Source of the DNA: Elusimicrobiota bacterium | Lineage (GTDB): Bacteria > Elusimicrobiota > Elusimicrobia > JACQJP01 | Assembly: GCA_016204975.1 (NCBI GenBank) | Contig: JACQJP010000030.1 | Span: 1-56,310, forward strand | DNA length: 56,310 nt | Direction of reading: 5' to 3' | Part shown: piece by piece, positions 34,690-43,475 of the stretch | How the letters are laid out: the number at the start of each line of letters is the position of its first letter | Position numbering within the stretch: the stretch's first letter is position 1 | Made by a program: the position numbers and the translations under genes | The notes under the pieces: generated by a model | Told to the model about the DNA's origin: nothing | What the model saw: the letters and a program-made list of their open reading frames with translations, nothing else | The model's database searches: none

Positions 34690-35166
34690 ATGGGTATAAT
34701 CGTGGGCGGGTTCAGTGGGAGATATTTCTTTTCGTCTCTTGTTTTTTTCTGCGGCCTTTTGCTTTTTGGAGCTTGCCATCGGCCTTTTGGGCCGGGAGGC
34801 GATCAGCCTATGGAAGTTGTGATGGAGTGGAGAAGGACCGTTTGCCAGCAGAAGGAGCCGGCGGAGTTTGTGGCGCGAGATGAAAGCTCCTGGCGCAAAC
34901 TGTGGGGCCTGGTTTCCTCGGAGGCTTTGCCGGAGGTGAATTTCTCAAAGCAGATGGCGGTGGGCATCTTTTTGGGGATTCGCAACACCGGTGGCTACTC
35001 CGTGGAGATTACCGGGGTCCGGGAGGAGGGGGGGCGTTTGGTGGTGTTATATAAGGAAAAGAAGCCTTCGCCGGAGGCCTTTGTGACCCAGGCGTTGACC
35101 GCCCCCTGCCACTTGCAAGTGGTGCCGCGTTCGGAGCTCCCTCTCGTGTTTAGGAAAACTTCATAA
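34690..35166 (+). CDS. PrcB C-terminal-domain lipoprotein
   Basis: Start set at the ATG at 34690 because the track extension runs through a repeat; GTG at 34702 is also possible. A lipoprotein signal (FSSLVFFCGLLLFGAC, lipobox FGAC) precedes about 130 residues. The core FVARDESSWRKLWGL, FSKQMAVGIFLGIRNTGGYSVEITGVREEGGRLVVLYKEKKP and TAPCHLQVVPRSELPLVF matches the PrcB C-terminal domain. PrcB regulates the Treponema protease PrtP (dentilisin complex). No PrcA/PrtP homologue is adjacent, but two M48 proteases lie divergently upstream, which suggests a protease-related job. This is inference. It precedes the histone gene by 17 bases. Confidence 0.75.
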   Translation: MGIIVGGFSGRYFFSSLVFFCGLLLFGACHRPFGPGGDQPMEVVMEWRRTVCQQKEPAEFVARDESSWRKLWGLVSSEALPEVNFSKQMAVGIFLGIRNTGGYSVEITGVREEGGRLVVLYKEKKPSPEAFVTQALTAPCHLQVVPRSELPLVFRKTS

Positions 35167-35183
35167 AAAAGGAGGATGAAATC

Positions 35184-35354
35184 ATGGCTGACCTGATCAT
35201 TTCCAAATCCGGAACCAAGCACAGCGCGAAGGACTTCAATGTTTCCGCGGATTTCTATGGGGCGTTGGATAAGAAGGTCAAGGTGCTGATTGGAGAGGCG
35301 GTCTCCCGCGCCAAATCCAACGGACGCAGAACGATTCGCCCCCAGGACCTTTAA
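35184..35354 (+). CDS. Bacterial histone-fold protein (HBb-like)
   Basis: Only 56 residues, too short for the ORF track, with GGAGG nine bases before the ATG: MADLIISKSGTKHSAKDFNVSADFYGALDKKVKVLIGEAVSRAKSNGRRTIRPQDL. A histone fold is recognisable: a short alpha1, long alpha2 (VSADFYGALDKKVKVLIGEAVSRAKSNG), then the L2-alpha3 end RRTIRPQDL, which matches the RxTxRPxDL ending of bacterial histones such as Bd0055 of Bdellovibrio. These dimers bind DNA and may bend or coat it. It sits behind a PrcB-like gene and before a strong terminator, so it is probably abundantly expressed. Confidence 0.8.
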   Translation: MADLIISKSGTKHSAKDFNVSADFYGALDKKVKVLIGEAVSRAKSNGRRTIRPQDL

Positions 35355-35355
35355 A

Positions 35356-35433
35356 TAGGAGGGCGCGACCGATGTAGGTCCTTTGGACCTTTTTCCTAGG
35401 ACTTAGGGCCCAGATTTTTCTGGGCCCTTTTTC
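35356..35433 (+). promoter_or_regulatory. Structured leader with terminator, copy B, after histone gene
   Basis: TAGGAGGG, GACCGATGTAGGTCC, TTTGGACC, CCTAGGACTT, then GGGCCCAGA-TTTT-TCTGGGCCC and TTTTTC at 35406-35433. The last hairpin is a clear intrinsic terminator, probably of the PrcB-histone unit. The preceding blocks repeat those of copy A on the opposite strand. It is also the leader region for the gene starting at 35495. Two readings, a terminator or a regulated leader, cannot be separated here. Confidence 0.55.
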
Positions 35434-35494
35434 TTGCCTCAGATTACCCGGAAGACCCATGCCCTTTTTGGAACAATCCGGTACAATGTGCGTG

Positions 35495-36700
35495 ATGGAA
35501 AAATTCCTAAGCCGTTTCTGGAAAGTTTTGGTCGCCGGGTTGTTGCTCCAGGCCTCGGGGGCGCGGGCTGAAGGGCCGGGAGATTTCTCTTTGGGTTTTG
35601 AGGAGAGAGTTCTTCAGGCTGTTCCCCAGTGGAGGCAGGAGGCGCAAGGGCTCGTCCGCGAGGAAAGAAAGGGGCCCATCATCATTATTCCTCAGGCTCA
35701 GGGCCCCGCGGCGGCGGAGTTGGATGCCGAGACTGTTTTGGCGCGCACCCTGGAGGCTTTGGGGGGAGAGAAGATTTTGACCCGCAAGAACCTGATCCGC
35801 CGGGGAATGCTGCTTTGCCACAGTCCGGGAATGCACCTTCCCTGCGGCTATGTGGCCGATTATATCGAGTGGCCGGCTCGGGAGAGAGTCGAGGTGCACC
35901 GGCAAGGCAAAGACTTCCAGGGCTGGCTCAAGAAAGAGGAGGATCGAAGGTACAGCGAGGTCATCATTTTGGATGGAGAGCGGGCCTGGGAGCTTTCCGG
36001 ATTAAACAATGAGCTTCTTCGCGGGACCTATACGGTGACCGGCGAGGACTTGCGCGGGTTGCAGGAGGGTTTCTTCTGGCATGAGCCGGCCACCCTGGTG
36101 CGATTTTTGCTCCGGGAGGATGAGGAGTTGCCCTTGTTTGCGGGAGGGCCGGTGGTGGAATATAAAGGAGTAGTGGTCTTTGGAGAAATGGGAAATGAGA
36201 CAGTCGTCTATCGGCTGGATGTCACCGCTCGTCTTCGCTCCCCTCAAAAGGGTGAGGAGCCGGTGAAGGAACTTCAGTTTTATGTGAATGCACAGACCTT
36301 CCTGCCTCATGCGGTGGTTTATTCTGTGGTGAAAACGCCCAAGGAGGAGATGGGCCTTCCCAACCCCACTGTGATGCGTGGAGAGGGGCGCTGCACCTAC
36401 GATTATGGGAGTCGAATGGATCCCAGGACCCCTGTCTATGTGACCTGTTGGCAGAAGCTTCGGGAGAAGGAGGGACAGCTTGAGGCGGAGTTTCGAAAGA
36501 CTCTGACCTTTGCCTTGGAGCAGGGCGAAGAGAAGAACGATCCTGACAAGGTCTTTGCCGGTTCGGATGTTCCTTTGCCTGAGGGGCTTTTTGATCCCGA
36601 TGCTTTGCAAAAAGGGGACTTGTATAAGAAGTCTGAAAAGGCAAGAAAAAAGAAGGCGGAGAAAGATCAGAAAGAGAAGGAAGAGGAGAGGAAAAAATGA
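35495..36700 (+). CDS. Secreted LolA/DUF-like protein of unknown function
   Basis: The ATG at 35495 begins a signal peptide (FWKVLVAGLLLQASGARAEG), giving 401 residues; the track start at 35459 lacks support. After a proline/alanine-rich segment the domain LARTLEALGGEKILTRKNLIRRGMLLCHSPG...YIEWPARERVEVHRQGKDF...GERAWELSG follows the layout of LolA-fold outer-membrane lipoprotein-sorting proteins. Later strands include LQFYVNAQTFLPHAVVYSV. The C-terminus is a lysine/glutamate tail (KKAEKDQKEKEEERKK). It overlaps the pseudo-M1 gene by four bases. No catalytic residues recognised. Confidence 0.65.
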   Translation: MEKFLSRFWKVLVAGLLLQASGARAEGPGDFSLGFEERVLQAVPQWRQEAQGLVREERKGPIIIIPQAQGPAAAELDAETVLARTLEALGGEKILTRKNLIRRGMLLCHSPGMHLPCGYVADYIEWPARERVEVHRQGKDFQGWLKKEEDRRYSEVIILDGERAWELSGLNNELLRGTYTVTGEDLRGLQEGFFWHEPATLVRFLLREDEELPLFAGGPVVEYKGVVVFGEMGNETVVYRLDVTARLRSPQKGEEPVKELQFYVNAQTFLPHAVVYSVVKTPKEEMGLPNPTVMRGEGRCTYDYGSRMDPRTPVYVTCWQKLREKEGQLEAEFRKTLTFALEQGEEKNDPDKVFAGSDVPLPEGLFDPDALQKGDLYKKSEKARKKKAEKDQKEKEEERKK

Positions 36701-38475
36701 GGCATCTTTGGAAAGCGCTCGGGCTTTTGATCTTCCTTGCCGGCAGCCTTTCCGCTCAGGAGGCGCAGTATCGTTCGATTTCCAGCTGTTACGGTTCCGA
36801 GGCGCAGGACTGTCCTCAGGAGGCTTCCAGCAGGGTCACATTTTTTGCCGGGGAGGCGCCTTCCGCCGAGTCTCCTGCGGTTCGGCTGATCCTGCGCGCG
36901 CTGGGATTTTTCGAGGAGCAGTTTGGCCCCCTCCAGGTAGAGGGGGGAATCAACGTGGTGGGATATGACCCTTCCCAGCCCCAGTCTTTTCCGGATGGTC
37001 GGGTGTTGGTTCCGGAGGGCTACAACGTCAAGGAAAGAGAGAGCTACGATACCGCCCAGGGAATCAGTTTGAGGGGCCGGGAGGTCAGTGTTCCGCATGG
37101 GACGGAGGTGATCTGGGGCCCGGTGGGAGGACGCCCTCGGTTGTTTAATGACCGCACGATTTTAGTTCCCCAAAGCGATTTGCTGCGGGAGCAATCCCTC
37201 TCGGACCAAGCCCGCTGGGCGCTTTCGGAGGTGGTGGCCAGCCTTTGGTGGGGAGGCCGGGTGCCTTTTGCCGCCGCCGGGGAGGCCTGGATTCCGCGCT
37301 CCTTGGCGCGCTACAGCGCCTTTTTGCTTGAGGAGAAGGAGGGTGGGAAGGCGGCCTATGACGCCATCCGGCGAAACACCATGATCCAGGCCATGACCTT
37401 TACTTCCGATAAGAGCCTGGTCTCCTCCGGAGGTTTGGAGGAGGCAAGTCCCGAGTATGACACCTTGATCTCTAGGGGGGCGGCGGTGCTCCATATGCTC
37501 CGCAACCGCATCGCCCTGTTTGTAGCGAGCACCAGTGGACAAAAGGATGACTCTGCTTTCTTTGCTTTTCTAAGGAATCTCCAGCAGGGGTATGCGGGTG
37601 AGGGGATCTCCTATGCGGACTTAAAAAAAGAAGCGGAGGGTCTGGAGGTCCCTGTTCCGGAGGGGCTGCCATCTTGGAAGGTCTTGACCCGTGGATTTTT
37701 CGGACAGTGGGTGGACTCCGGCCGGATTCCGGAGTGGTATCCGTCGAAAATCCTCACCCATACACAAGCAGGTGAGGAGGGAAATATTGTTTTCAAAGTG
37801 ATAGGAAGTTTGAGGCAGAAGGAGCCTGCGGTGGAGTTTTTCCAGGATTTTTTGGAGCTCCGGGTGTCCTTGGAGAATCCCGAGACACAGGAGAGGAGCT
37901 TTGAAGACTGGTATGTGTGGGTCTCGGGGAAGGCCGTGCAATTTGAGCGAGCGAATTTGAGTCAAATCCCTATTCTGGGAGGAACCGGAATCGAGATCAA
38001 CCCAAATTGGGAAAGCCTGGTGCTGGATCCCAAAATGCGATTCCGGATTTTGATCAACAAGGGTTGGCAGTTGTCCCAGAGGGGGCGCCAGCAGGAGGCG
38101 GTCGGGGTTTATAACCAAGCCTTGGGGGAAGATCCCACGAGCTCCCGCGCTTTGTTTTTGAAGGGGCTGTCCTTCTTTTTGCAGGGAAACTGGCAGCTGG
38201 CCATCGAGAGTTTTGAGGAGGCTGCCTCCCTGACCTCCGACCGCCAACCGCCGGAAGCGGTGATCTTCAGCCTGCTCTATCGGGGCTATGCCTTCGACAA
38301 CGTCGGCGCCCGAGGGAAGGCAAAGGCTTCCTACGCCAAAGCGACGGAGTACCTGGAGACCAGCGGCCTGTCGGAAAACTTTCCAGGACTGGCCGATGGG
38401 CTCCGCCGTTGTAAGCAAGCGGAGCAGGGCTGTACCGGCGTCCCCGAGGATCCCGCCTTTCCGGGATTTCAATAG
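36697..38475 (+). CDS. Secreted M1-peptidase-like protein with lost zinc site, plus TPR
   Basis: A 592-residue protein with a signal peptide (LGLLIFLAGSLSA). Residues 170-330 align by eye with gluzincin M1 aminopeptidases: EVVASLWWG where HExxHxWWG is expected, then WIPRSLARYSAFLL for WxNEGFAxYxxxL. The next blocks YDTLISRGAAVLHMLRNRI and FFAFLRNLQQGYAGEGISYADLKKEAE match the family C-terminal bundle. All three zinc ligands (two histidines, one glutamate) and the catalytic glutamate are replaced. Residues about 460-560 are TPR-like helices (GWQLSQRGRQQEAVGVYNQALGEDPTSSRALFLKG). A structural or binding role is likely. Overlaps the gene upstream by four bases. Confidence 0.75.
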   Translation: MRHLWKALGLLIFLAGSLSAQEAQYRSISSCYGSEAQDCPQEASSRVTFFAGEAPSAESPAVRLILRALGFFEEQFGPLQVEGGINVVGYDPSQPQSFPDGRVLVPEGYNVKERESYDTAQGISLRGREVSVPHGTEVIWGPVGGRPRLFNDRTILVPQSDLLREQSLSDQARWALSEVVASLWWGGRVPFAAAGEAWIPRSLARYSAFLLEEKEGGKAAYDAIRRNTMIQAMTFTSDKSLVSSGGLEEASPEYDTLISRGAAVLHMLRNRIALFVASTSGQKDDSAFFAFLRNLQQGYAGEGISYADLKKEAEGLEVPVPEGLPSWKVLTRGFFGQWVDSGRIPEWYPSKILTHTQAGEEGNIVFKVIGSLRQKEPAVEFFQDFLELRVSLENPETQERSFEDWYVWVSGKAVQFERANLSQIPILGGTGIEINPNWESLVLDPKMRFRILINKGWQLSQRGRQQEAVGVYNQALGEDPTSSRALFLKGLSFFLQGNWQLAIESFEEAASLTSDRQPPEAVIFSLLYRGYAFDNVGARGKAKASYAKATEYLETSGLSENFPGLADGLRRCKQAEQGCTGVPEDPAFPGFQ

Positions 38476-38547
38476 TCCGTCCGGTTTTCTTCCTACCGAT
38501 CCGCATTTCACTCACTGCCTCCGGTTCTGCTAGAATAGAACCCGGCG

Positions 38548-40320
38548 ATGATCGACTATCCCGTTTCTTATGACGTGATCGTGGTGGGCGCGGGGCACGC
38601 CGGTTGCGAGGCGGCCCTGGCCTGCGCGCGAATGAAACTCAAGACCCTGGTGCTCACCCAGAATTTGGACGCCATCGCCCAGATGTCCTGCAATCCTTCC
38701 ATCGGCGGGGTGGGTAAGGGGCAAATGGTGCGGGAGCTGGACGCCTTGGGCGGGGAGATGGCGAAAAACACCGACCAGACCGGGCTTCAGTTCCGGATGC
38801 TCAACACCAGCAAGGGGTATGCTGTTTGGTCACCCCGCGCCCAGTGCGACAAGAAGGCCTATCAGTTTGCGATGAAATGGAGGTTGGAATCCCAGGAAAA
38901 CCTGGACCTCCGGCAGGATGAGGCCTCGGCCCTTTGGATGAGCGGCAGCCGCGTGGGCGGAGTCCTCACCCGCCGGGGGACCCGCTACTTGGGCCGCTCG
39001 GTCATCTTGACCACGGGGACCTTCTTGAAGGGCATGGCCCACATCGGCCTGTCTCATTTTTCTGCGGGGCGCGCGGGGGAGGCCTCGGCGGACTTTCTTT
39101 CCGGGAGTTTGAGGGAGTTGGGTTTTGAGGTCTCCCGGTTTAAGACGGGCACCCCCATGCGGCTCAACGCCCGGTCCATTGATTTTTCAAGGCTGCAGGC
39201 TCAGCCCGGAGACGATCCCCCCACTCCCTTTTCCCACTTTACCGAGAAGATTACGCAGTCCCAGCTTCCCTGCTGGCTGACCTACACCGACGCCGAGACC
39301 CACCGCATCATCCGGGAAAATTTGGACCGCTCGCCGCTTTATTCCGGCAAGATCTCCTGCCTGGGCCCGCGCTACTGCCCCTCGATTGAGGATAAGGTGG
39401 TGAAGTTCCCGGAGAAGGAGCGCCACCAGATCTTCCTGGAGCCGGAGGGCTACCGCACCCAGGAGGTCTACGCCAACGGCCTTTTCACCAGCCTTCCGGA
39501 GGACGTTCAGGAGAAGCTGGTCCACACGATTCGCGGTTTGGAACACGCCCACATCCTGCGGCCGGGCTATGCCATTGAGTATGACTTCTGCCCCCCGACG
39601 CAGCTCAAACCCACCCTGGAGACCAAAGGGATCGAGCATCTTTATTTTGCGGGACAGATCAATGGGACCACGGGCTATGAGGAGGCTGCCGGCCAGGGGC
39701 TTGTGGCCGGGATCAACGCCGCTTTAAAGCTGAAAGAAGAGCCTCCCCTGGTGCTGCGGCGAGACCAGGCCTATCTCGGAGTTTTGGTGGATGATCTGGT
39801 GACCAAGGGAGTGGATGAGCCCTACCGGATGTTCACCTCCCGTGCGGAAAATCGTTTGGTCCTTCGCTTTGACAATGCGGATTTGAGGTTGCTGGAGCAT
39901 GGCCATCGGGTGGGGCTGATTTCGCGGGAGATTTATGCGCGCTTCTGCCGTTACCGCGATGCGGTGGAGGCAAGAATGGACAAAGACGGGGCGATGGAGG
40001 AGGACCTCGCCCCCTGGCCTTTCGAGAAGGTGCGCCGGCAACTTGAGATCCAGGACCGTTATGCCGGCTATGTGGAGAGACAGAACAAGGAGGTGGAGCG
40101 GATGCACAGGCTGGATGGGGTGCCGATTCCTCCGGATTTCGATTATCTGCGGATTCCCGGTCTTTTGACCGAATCCCGCCAAAAATTGGAGCGCATCCGC
40201 CCCCACACGCTGGGGCAGGCGACACGCATCCCCGGCGTGACTCCCGCCGATGCCCAGATTCTATGGGTCCATATGGAAAAGAGGCGCCGGGAGAAGGTCC
40301 TGACTGGACACGCTCGCTGA
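38548..40320 (+). CDS. mnmG: tRNA uridine-34 5-carboxymethylaminomethyl modification enzyme
   Basis: MnmG (GidA) with MnmE installs the cmnm5 group at the wobble uridine of tRNA, using FAD. The N-terminus [22 protein letters not shown] is the FAD-binding motif. [65 protein letters not shown], and [25 protein letters not shown] follow. The C-terminus carries [39 protein letters not shown]. At 590 residues it is slightly shorter than usual. rsmG overlaps its end, a common bacterial order. mnmE is not in the window. Confidence 0.97.
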   Translation: MIDYPVSYDVIVVGAGHAGCEAALACARMKLKTLVLTQNLDAIAQMSCNPSIGGVGKGQMVRELDALGGEMAKNTDQTGLQFRMLNTSKGYAVWSPRAQCDKKAYQFAMKWRLESQENLDLRQDEASALWMSGSRVGGVLTRRGTRYLGRSVILTTGTFLKGMAHIGLSHFSAGRAGEASADFLSGSLRELGFEVSRFKTGTPMRLNARSIDFSRLQAQPGDDPPTPFSHFTEKITQSQLPCWLTYTDAETHRIIRENLDRSPLYSGKISCLGPRYCPSIEDKVVKFPEKERHQIFLEPEGYRTQEVYANGLFTSLPEDVQEKLVHTIRGLEHAHILRPGYAIEYDFCPPTQLKPTLETKGIEHLYFAGQINGTTGYEEAAGQGLVAGINAALKLKEEPPLVLRRDQAYLGVLVDDLVTKGVDEPYRMFTSRAENRLVLRFDNADLRLLEHGHRVGLISREIYARFCRYRDAVEARMDKDGAMEEDLAPWPFEKVRRQLEIQDRYAGYVERQNKEVERMHRLDGVPIPPDFDYLRIPGLLTESRQKLERIRPHTLGQATRIPGVTPADAQILWVHMEKRRREKVLTGHAR

Positions 40321-40997
40321 CGGACATTCTTCACTCCTGGGGCCTTTCGCTTTCCCCTACCGCCCAAGAGGCTTTCCGGATATACTTAAAGAGGCTCGCG
40401 GAGGCGAACCGCCGTCTGAACTTGACGGCGATGCAGGAGGAGTCCGCGGTGGCTCTCTATCATTTTGCCGATTCCCTGGCCATTGTGCCGTGGCTGCCTT
40501 CCGGTTTTTCGCCGTATTTCTTGGATATCGGCAGCGGAGCGGGTTTTCCGGGCCTCTGCCTGAAGATTTTTAAACCCCAATGGAGGGGGGTGCTTTTGGA
40601 GTCGGTTCGGAAAAAGTGCGATTTCCTGCGGCCTTTGCTCCGGGAGTTGGGCGTGACGGGATTGGAGGCCGTTCGGGCCCACTCGAAGGATTTGCGGAGG
40701 GATCCGGCTTGGAAAGAGAGTTTTTCACTTGTTCTGGCCAGGGCCCTGGCTCCCCCGCAGAAGGCCTTCCGGCTAGGCTGGCCGTTTGTGGGACCTTCCG
40801 GTTTTCTGGCGCTCTATGAGACGGAGGCGGCCCAGAGTAAGCTTCCAGCGGCAGTTCGTCTCTGTCAAGGGTTGGGTGGAAACCTGGCGGGGGTTCACCG
40901 CTACCGCCTCCCGGGACTGAAGTGGGAGCGCCAGATTTGGTTTTTTAAGAAAATGCAGTCCAAAAATCTGCAATCGTCCATCGGTGATCAGCCGTAG
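40263..40997 (+). CDS. rsmG: 16S rRNA (guanine-527-N7)-methyltransferase
   Basis: RsmG (GidB) methylates G527 of 16S rRNA with S-adenosylmethionine. The pattern [47 protein letters not shown] (SAM site), [23 protein letters not shown] and [13 protein letters not shown] is diagnostic. The ATG at 40263 overlaps mnmG by 58 bases; a later non-ATG start near 40317 would shorten the overlap. Loss of RsmG is known to give mild streptomycin resistance in other bacteria. Confidence 0.93.
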   Translation: MGPYGKEAPGEGPDWTRSLTDILHSWGLSLSPTAQEAFRIYLKRLAEANRRLNLTAMQEESAVALYHFADSLAIVPWLPSGFSPYFLDIGSGAGFPGLCLKIFKPQWRGVLLESVRKKCDFLRPLLRELGVTGLEAVRAHSKDLRRDPAWKESFSLVLARALAPPQKAFRLGWPFVGPSGFLALYETEAAQSKLPAAVRLCQGLGGNLAGVHRYRLPGLKWERQIWFFKKMQSKNLQSSIGDQP

Positions 40998-41002
40998 TTT
41001 TT

Positions 41003-41497
41003 ATGCGGCTTCTTCAGCGTTATTTTACTCCCTTTGCGGTGCTTTTGGTCTTGTCCGCCGTGATTTTTGCCAGGCCTCAGCCGGGTCCGATCTATGGCTC
41101 CATCGGGGTCTTGGCCGTTTCTTTGCTCGGCAATGAGCTTCTGGCTCGCTACGCCTATCGTTGGATTGGATGGACCCGGTTCCTACAGCGCCTGCATATC
41201 TGGATGCATTTTTTTTGGAGCCTTCCCTTGTTTTATCTTTTGGGTCCCATCTGGGGGCCGATGTGGCTTCTGTTTTTGTTTACTCCGGCCGCGGCCGCCC
41301 TTTCCTCGACCCGCCGCATGACCTGGATCGCAGCCACAGCCAGCGCCGGAACGCTTCTGGGATTTTACGCCAGCCGCGGGCTTTCCGGGACGGTCTTCTG
41401 GGGACAGGCGCTGGTGCACGCGGCGTTTATCCTTTTCTTCAGCTTGTTTGTGCGGGCTCTGGCGGAGATGACGATGAAATTAAGGGACAGCTTTTGA
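41003..41497 (+). CDS. Hypothetical six-helix membrane protein
   Basis: A 164-residue integral membrane protein with about six hydrophobic segments, among them FAVLLVLSAVIFA, IYGSIGVLAVSLLGNELLA, FFWSLPLFYLLGPIWGPMWLLFLFTPAAAAL and ILFFSLFVRAL. No conserved motif recognised. It follows rsmG by five bases and precedes the MA-clan protease by ten, so the three are likely cotranscribed. No function can be given. Confidence 0.7.
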   Translation: MRLLQRYFTPFAVLLVLSAVIFARPQPGPIYGSIGVLAVSLLGNELLARYAYRWIGWTRFLQRLHIWMHFFWSLPLFYLLGPIWGPMWLLFLFTPAAAALSSTRRMTWIAATASAGTLLGFYASRGLSGTVFWGQALVHAAFILFFSLFVRALAEMTMKLRDSF

Positions 41498-41507
41498 CCC
41501 CCCCTTT

Positions 41508-42515
41508 ATGGAAATCTCCGCAAAGGTGAGATTTTTTGTTTGGTTTTTGGTGTTGGCTTTGTGGGGAACGATTCTCTACCGGTTTTTTTTTGAGGACCCC
41601 TACTTTTCCCGCGAAAGGCCGGGCTGGGTAGCCAACCCTTTTCCAGAGAAACCCCCGGAAGCTCCGCTACAGCGCGCCCGTCCGCATTCCGCGTCCTCTC
41701 CTCGGCCGATTCTTGCACCCCTATTGCCGGACCGGCGCTTGGAGCGGGTGATCCGGCCCGCGCCTCTGCCTGGATTTCGTTCGAAGGAGATCCCTCATTT
41801 TTTGGTTTTCTACGAGGGTTCGAGAGTGGAGCCCGGCTTTCTCCTTACCCTGGAACAGCTCCACGCCAACCTGATGCTGGATCTGGCCATGTTTTCCCCT
41901 TGGGCTCGGAGGGAACGAGTGTCGGTCTATCTTTTTAAGGATCAGGCTTCCTACCGCGAGGTCACCGGCCGCCCATCTTGGTCCGGGGGAGCCAGTTCGG
42001 TGGAGGACCGGGTGGTCTATGTCTATCGGAGCGAGGAGGTGGTGGGCATTTTGGCTCATGAGCTCTGCCACATCTATTTCGATGGATTTTTTAAGGAAAG
42101 GCATCGCGAAAGCCCCTTGTGGCTGAGCGAGGGTCTGGCCACCCTGATGCAGGCGGAGCGCGGCCTTTCCGTTCCCAACTGGTTGCGGCCCAATCTGGAG
42201 ACTCTGGTGGGAGGGGGGGGGTACTCGGTAGAGGATATGATTCTGGTCGGGACGACTTTGGAGGCTTCCGACCGCGCGGTGCGTCTGTGGTATACCCAGT
42301 CCTACAGTTTGGTGCGTTTTCTTTTGCGCTCTCGATGGAAGACCCAGTTTCGGAGCTTTTGTGTGGCCCTTCGGGACGGCCAGTCCTTGGGGGAAGCTCT
42401 GCGGGTAGCCTACGGCCTGCCTTTCACCAACGCCAGGGCCTTGGAGTATGCCTGGAGATACGATTTGAGGACAGGGGGAATTTCCAATTTAGGGCCCCAG
42501 GTGAGGATTCAATAG
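41508..42515 (+). CDS. Membrane-anchored MA-clan (gluzincin) metalloprotease
   Basis: A 335-residue protein with one N-terminal anchor (FFVWFLVLALWGTILYRFFF), a proline-rich linker, and a gluzincin domain. The zinc site is complete: VGILAHELCHIYFDGFF (HExxH) and LWLSEGLATLMQAE (third ligand glutamate). The FLVFYEGSRVEP and VSVYLFKDQASYREVTGR strands precede the site, as in the peptidase MA family. It contrasts with the zinc-less M1-like protein 3 kb upstream. Substrate unknown; a periplasmic location is expected. Confidence 0.82.
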   Translation: MEISAKVRFFVWFLVLALWGTILYRFFFEDPYFSRERPGWVANPFPEKPPEAPLQRARPHSASSPRPILAPLLPDRRLERVIRPAPLPGFRSKEIPHFLVFYEGSRVEPGFLLTLEQLHANLMLDLAMFSPWARRERVSVYLFKDQASYREVTGRPSWSGGASSVEDRVVYVYRSEEVVGILAHELCHIYFDGFFKERHRESPLWLSEGLATLMQAERGLSVPNWLRPNLETLVGGGGYSVEDMILVGTTLEASDRAVRLWYTQSYSLVRFLLRSRWKTQFRSFCVALRDGQSLGEALRVAYGLPFTNARALEYAWRYDLRTGGISNLGPQVRIQ

Positions 42516-42626
42516 GTGTCGACTACCCTCTCTAGCCTCCGTACACCCCGAATTGTTGAAATCGCAAGTCAATATGCGGACTTCAAGGTGCCCTGTATGC
42601 GGTTATAAGGGGAAACAATATAGCCC

Positions 42627-42655
42627 TTGAAAAACAATGGTTTATGCCATATAAT
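42627..42655 (+). promoter_or_regulatory. Sigma-70 promoter of the XRE-DUF6036 pair
   Basis: TTGAAA at 42627 and a perfect TATAAT at 42650 are separated by exactly 17 bases. The start would lie near 42662, inside the palindromic operator and about 28 bases before the ATG. This AT-rich stretch contrasts with the surrounding GC-rich DNA. Confidence 0.8.
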
Positions 42656-42690
42656 ATTTCTATAGAAATAATATTATTTCTATAGAAATA
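42655..42690. promoter_or_regulatory. 36-bp palindromic double operator
   Basis: TATTTCTATAGAAATA is a perfect 16-base palindrome and occurs twice, at 42655-42670 and 42675-42690, with a centre-to-centre distance of 20 bases (two helical turns). Together with the AATATT-containing middle they form a 36-base perfect palindrome. It begins at the last base of the -10 box and ends on the A of the start codon, so a dimer pair bound there would block the promoter. The XRE protein encoded just downstream is the obvious candidate repressor. Confidence 0.8.
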
Positions 42691-43475
42691 TGCCTACAAA
42701 GACACCTGAAGTCTCCATTGGGACTCGCCTGCGCGAGCTGCGCAGAGAACGGCGCTGGACGCAGCAGCGTCTGGCCGCTTTGCTTGGCATTACCCAGGGC
42801 CACCTATCTCAACTGGAGCGCGGAAAGAGAGAATTCACGGCCCAGCAGTTGCTGACCATTCTAAAGCACTTCAACGTGCCGATCGACTACTTCTCCGTGG
42901 GGAAAGCCTCCGCTGGAAGCCAGATTCAAAATGCCCTGGCAAGACAAGGCGCCAGCCATCTCGTTGAAAGCGCCGACATCCTCCCCACTGAAAAACTCAA
43001 GCGCGCCACCGATACGATCCGTGAAACGCTCGTCTCCGCCGATTCCTCCAGGCAGATTGCCGCCGTGGCGCCTGTCTTTGTGAGCCATGCAGGACAGATC
43101 AATCTGACGCGCCTGAGAAATGAATTTGCGGCGCTCGGGCTGGAGAATCGTTTTGGGTGGGCCATCGAGTGCACCCTGGAAGCGATCCGGCTGGAAAGCG
43201 CCCAAGTTTTGCCAAGGGAGTGGCGCCTGAAATATCGGCGTGCAGCTATCATCATCGAGTCATTCTTCACTCCCTGGAGGATTGTTCCCGGCCCCACGGA
43301 AGACCCACGGGTTCCCCCGCAGTACGATGTTCTCGATATCGAGATCTCCAGCCAGGAGACGCTCAAAGAGGTCATCGAGAATCTCTCTCCCATAGCGCGG
43401 AGATGGAAGATCGCCACGGGAATCGAGGTTGACGACTTCGTGAAAGCGTTGAGAGGTGCCCGTGGGGTTGATTAG
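42690..43475 (+). CDS. XRE-family helix-turn-helix regulator, putative antitoxin
   Basis: A 261-residue protein with an N-terminal Cro/C1-type helix-turn-helix (GTRLRELRRERRWTQQRLAALLGITQGHLSQLERGKREFTAQQLLTILKHF), then a long C-terminal domain of unknown family (residues 75-261), probably interacting with the partner. There is no ribosome binding site before the ATG, and the promoter start lies only about 28 bases upstream. It overlaps the nucleotidyltransferase gene by 14 bases. Gene order, overlap and operator suggest a toxin-antitoxin module in which this protein is the antitoxin and autorepressor. Confidence 0.78.
   Translation: MPTKTPEVSIGTRLRELRRERRWTQQRLAALLGITQGHLSQLERGKREFTAQQLLTILKHFNVPIDYFSVGKASAGSQIQNALARQGASHLVESADILPTEKLKRATDTIRETLVSADSSRQIAAVAPVFVSHAGQINLTRLRNEFAALGLENRFGWAIECTLEAIRLESAQVLPREWRLKYRRAAIIIESFFTPWRIVPGPTEDPRVPPQYDVLDIEISSQETLKEVIENLSPIARRWKIATGIEVDDFVKALRGARGVD

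Noticed and set aside
34690-34704. TATAAT at 34695 as the promoter of the PrcB-like gene
   Set aside because: It lies inside the coding start, and the nearest TTGACT is 22 bases away, too far for a sigma-70 spacer.
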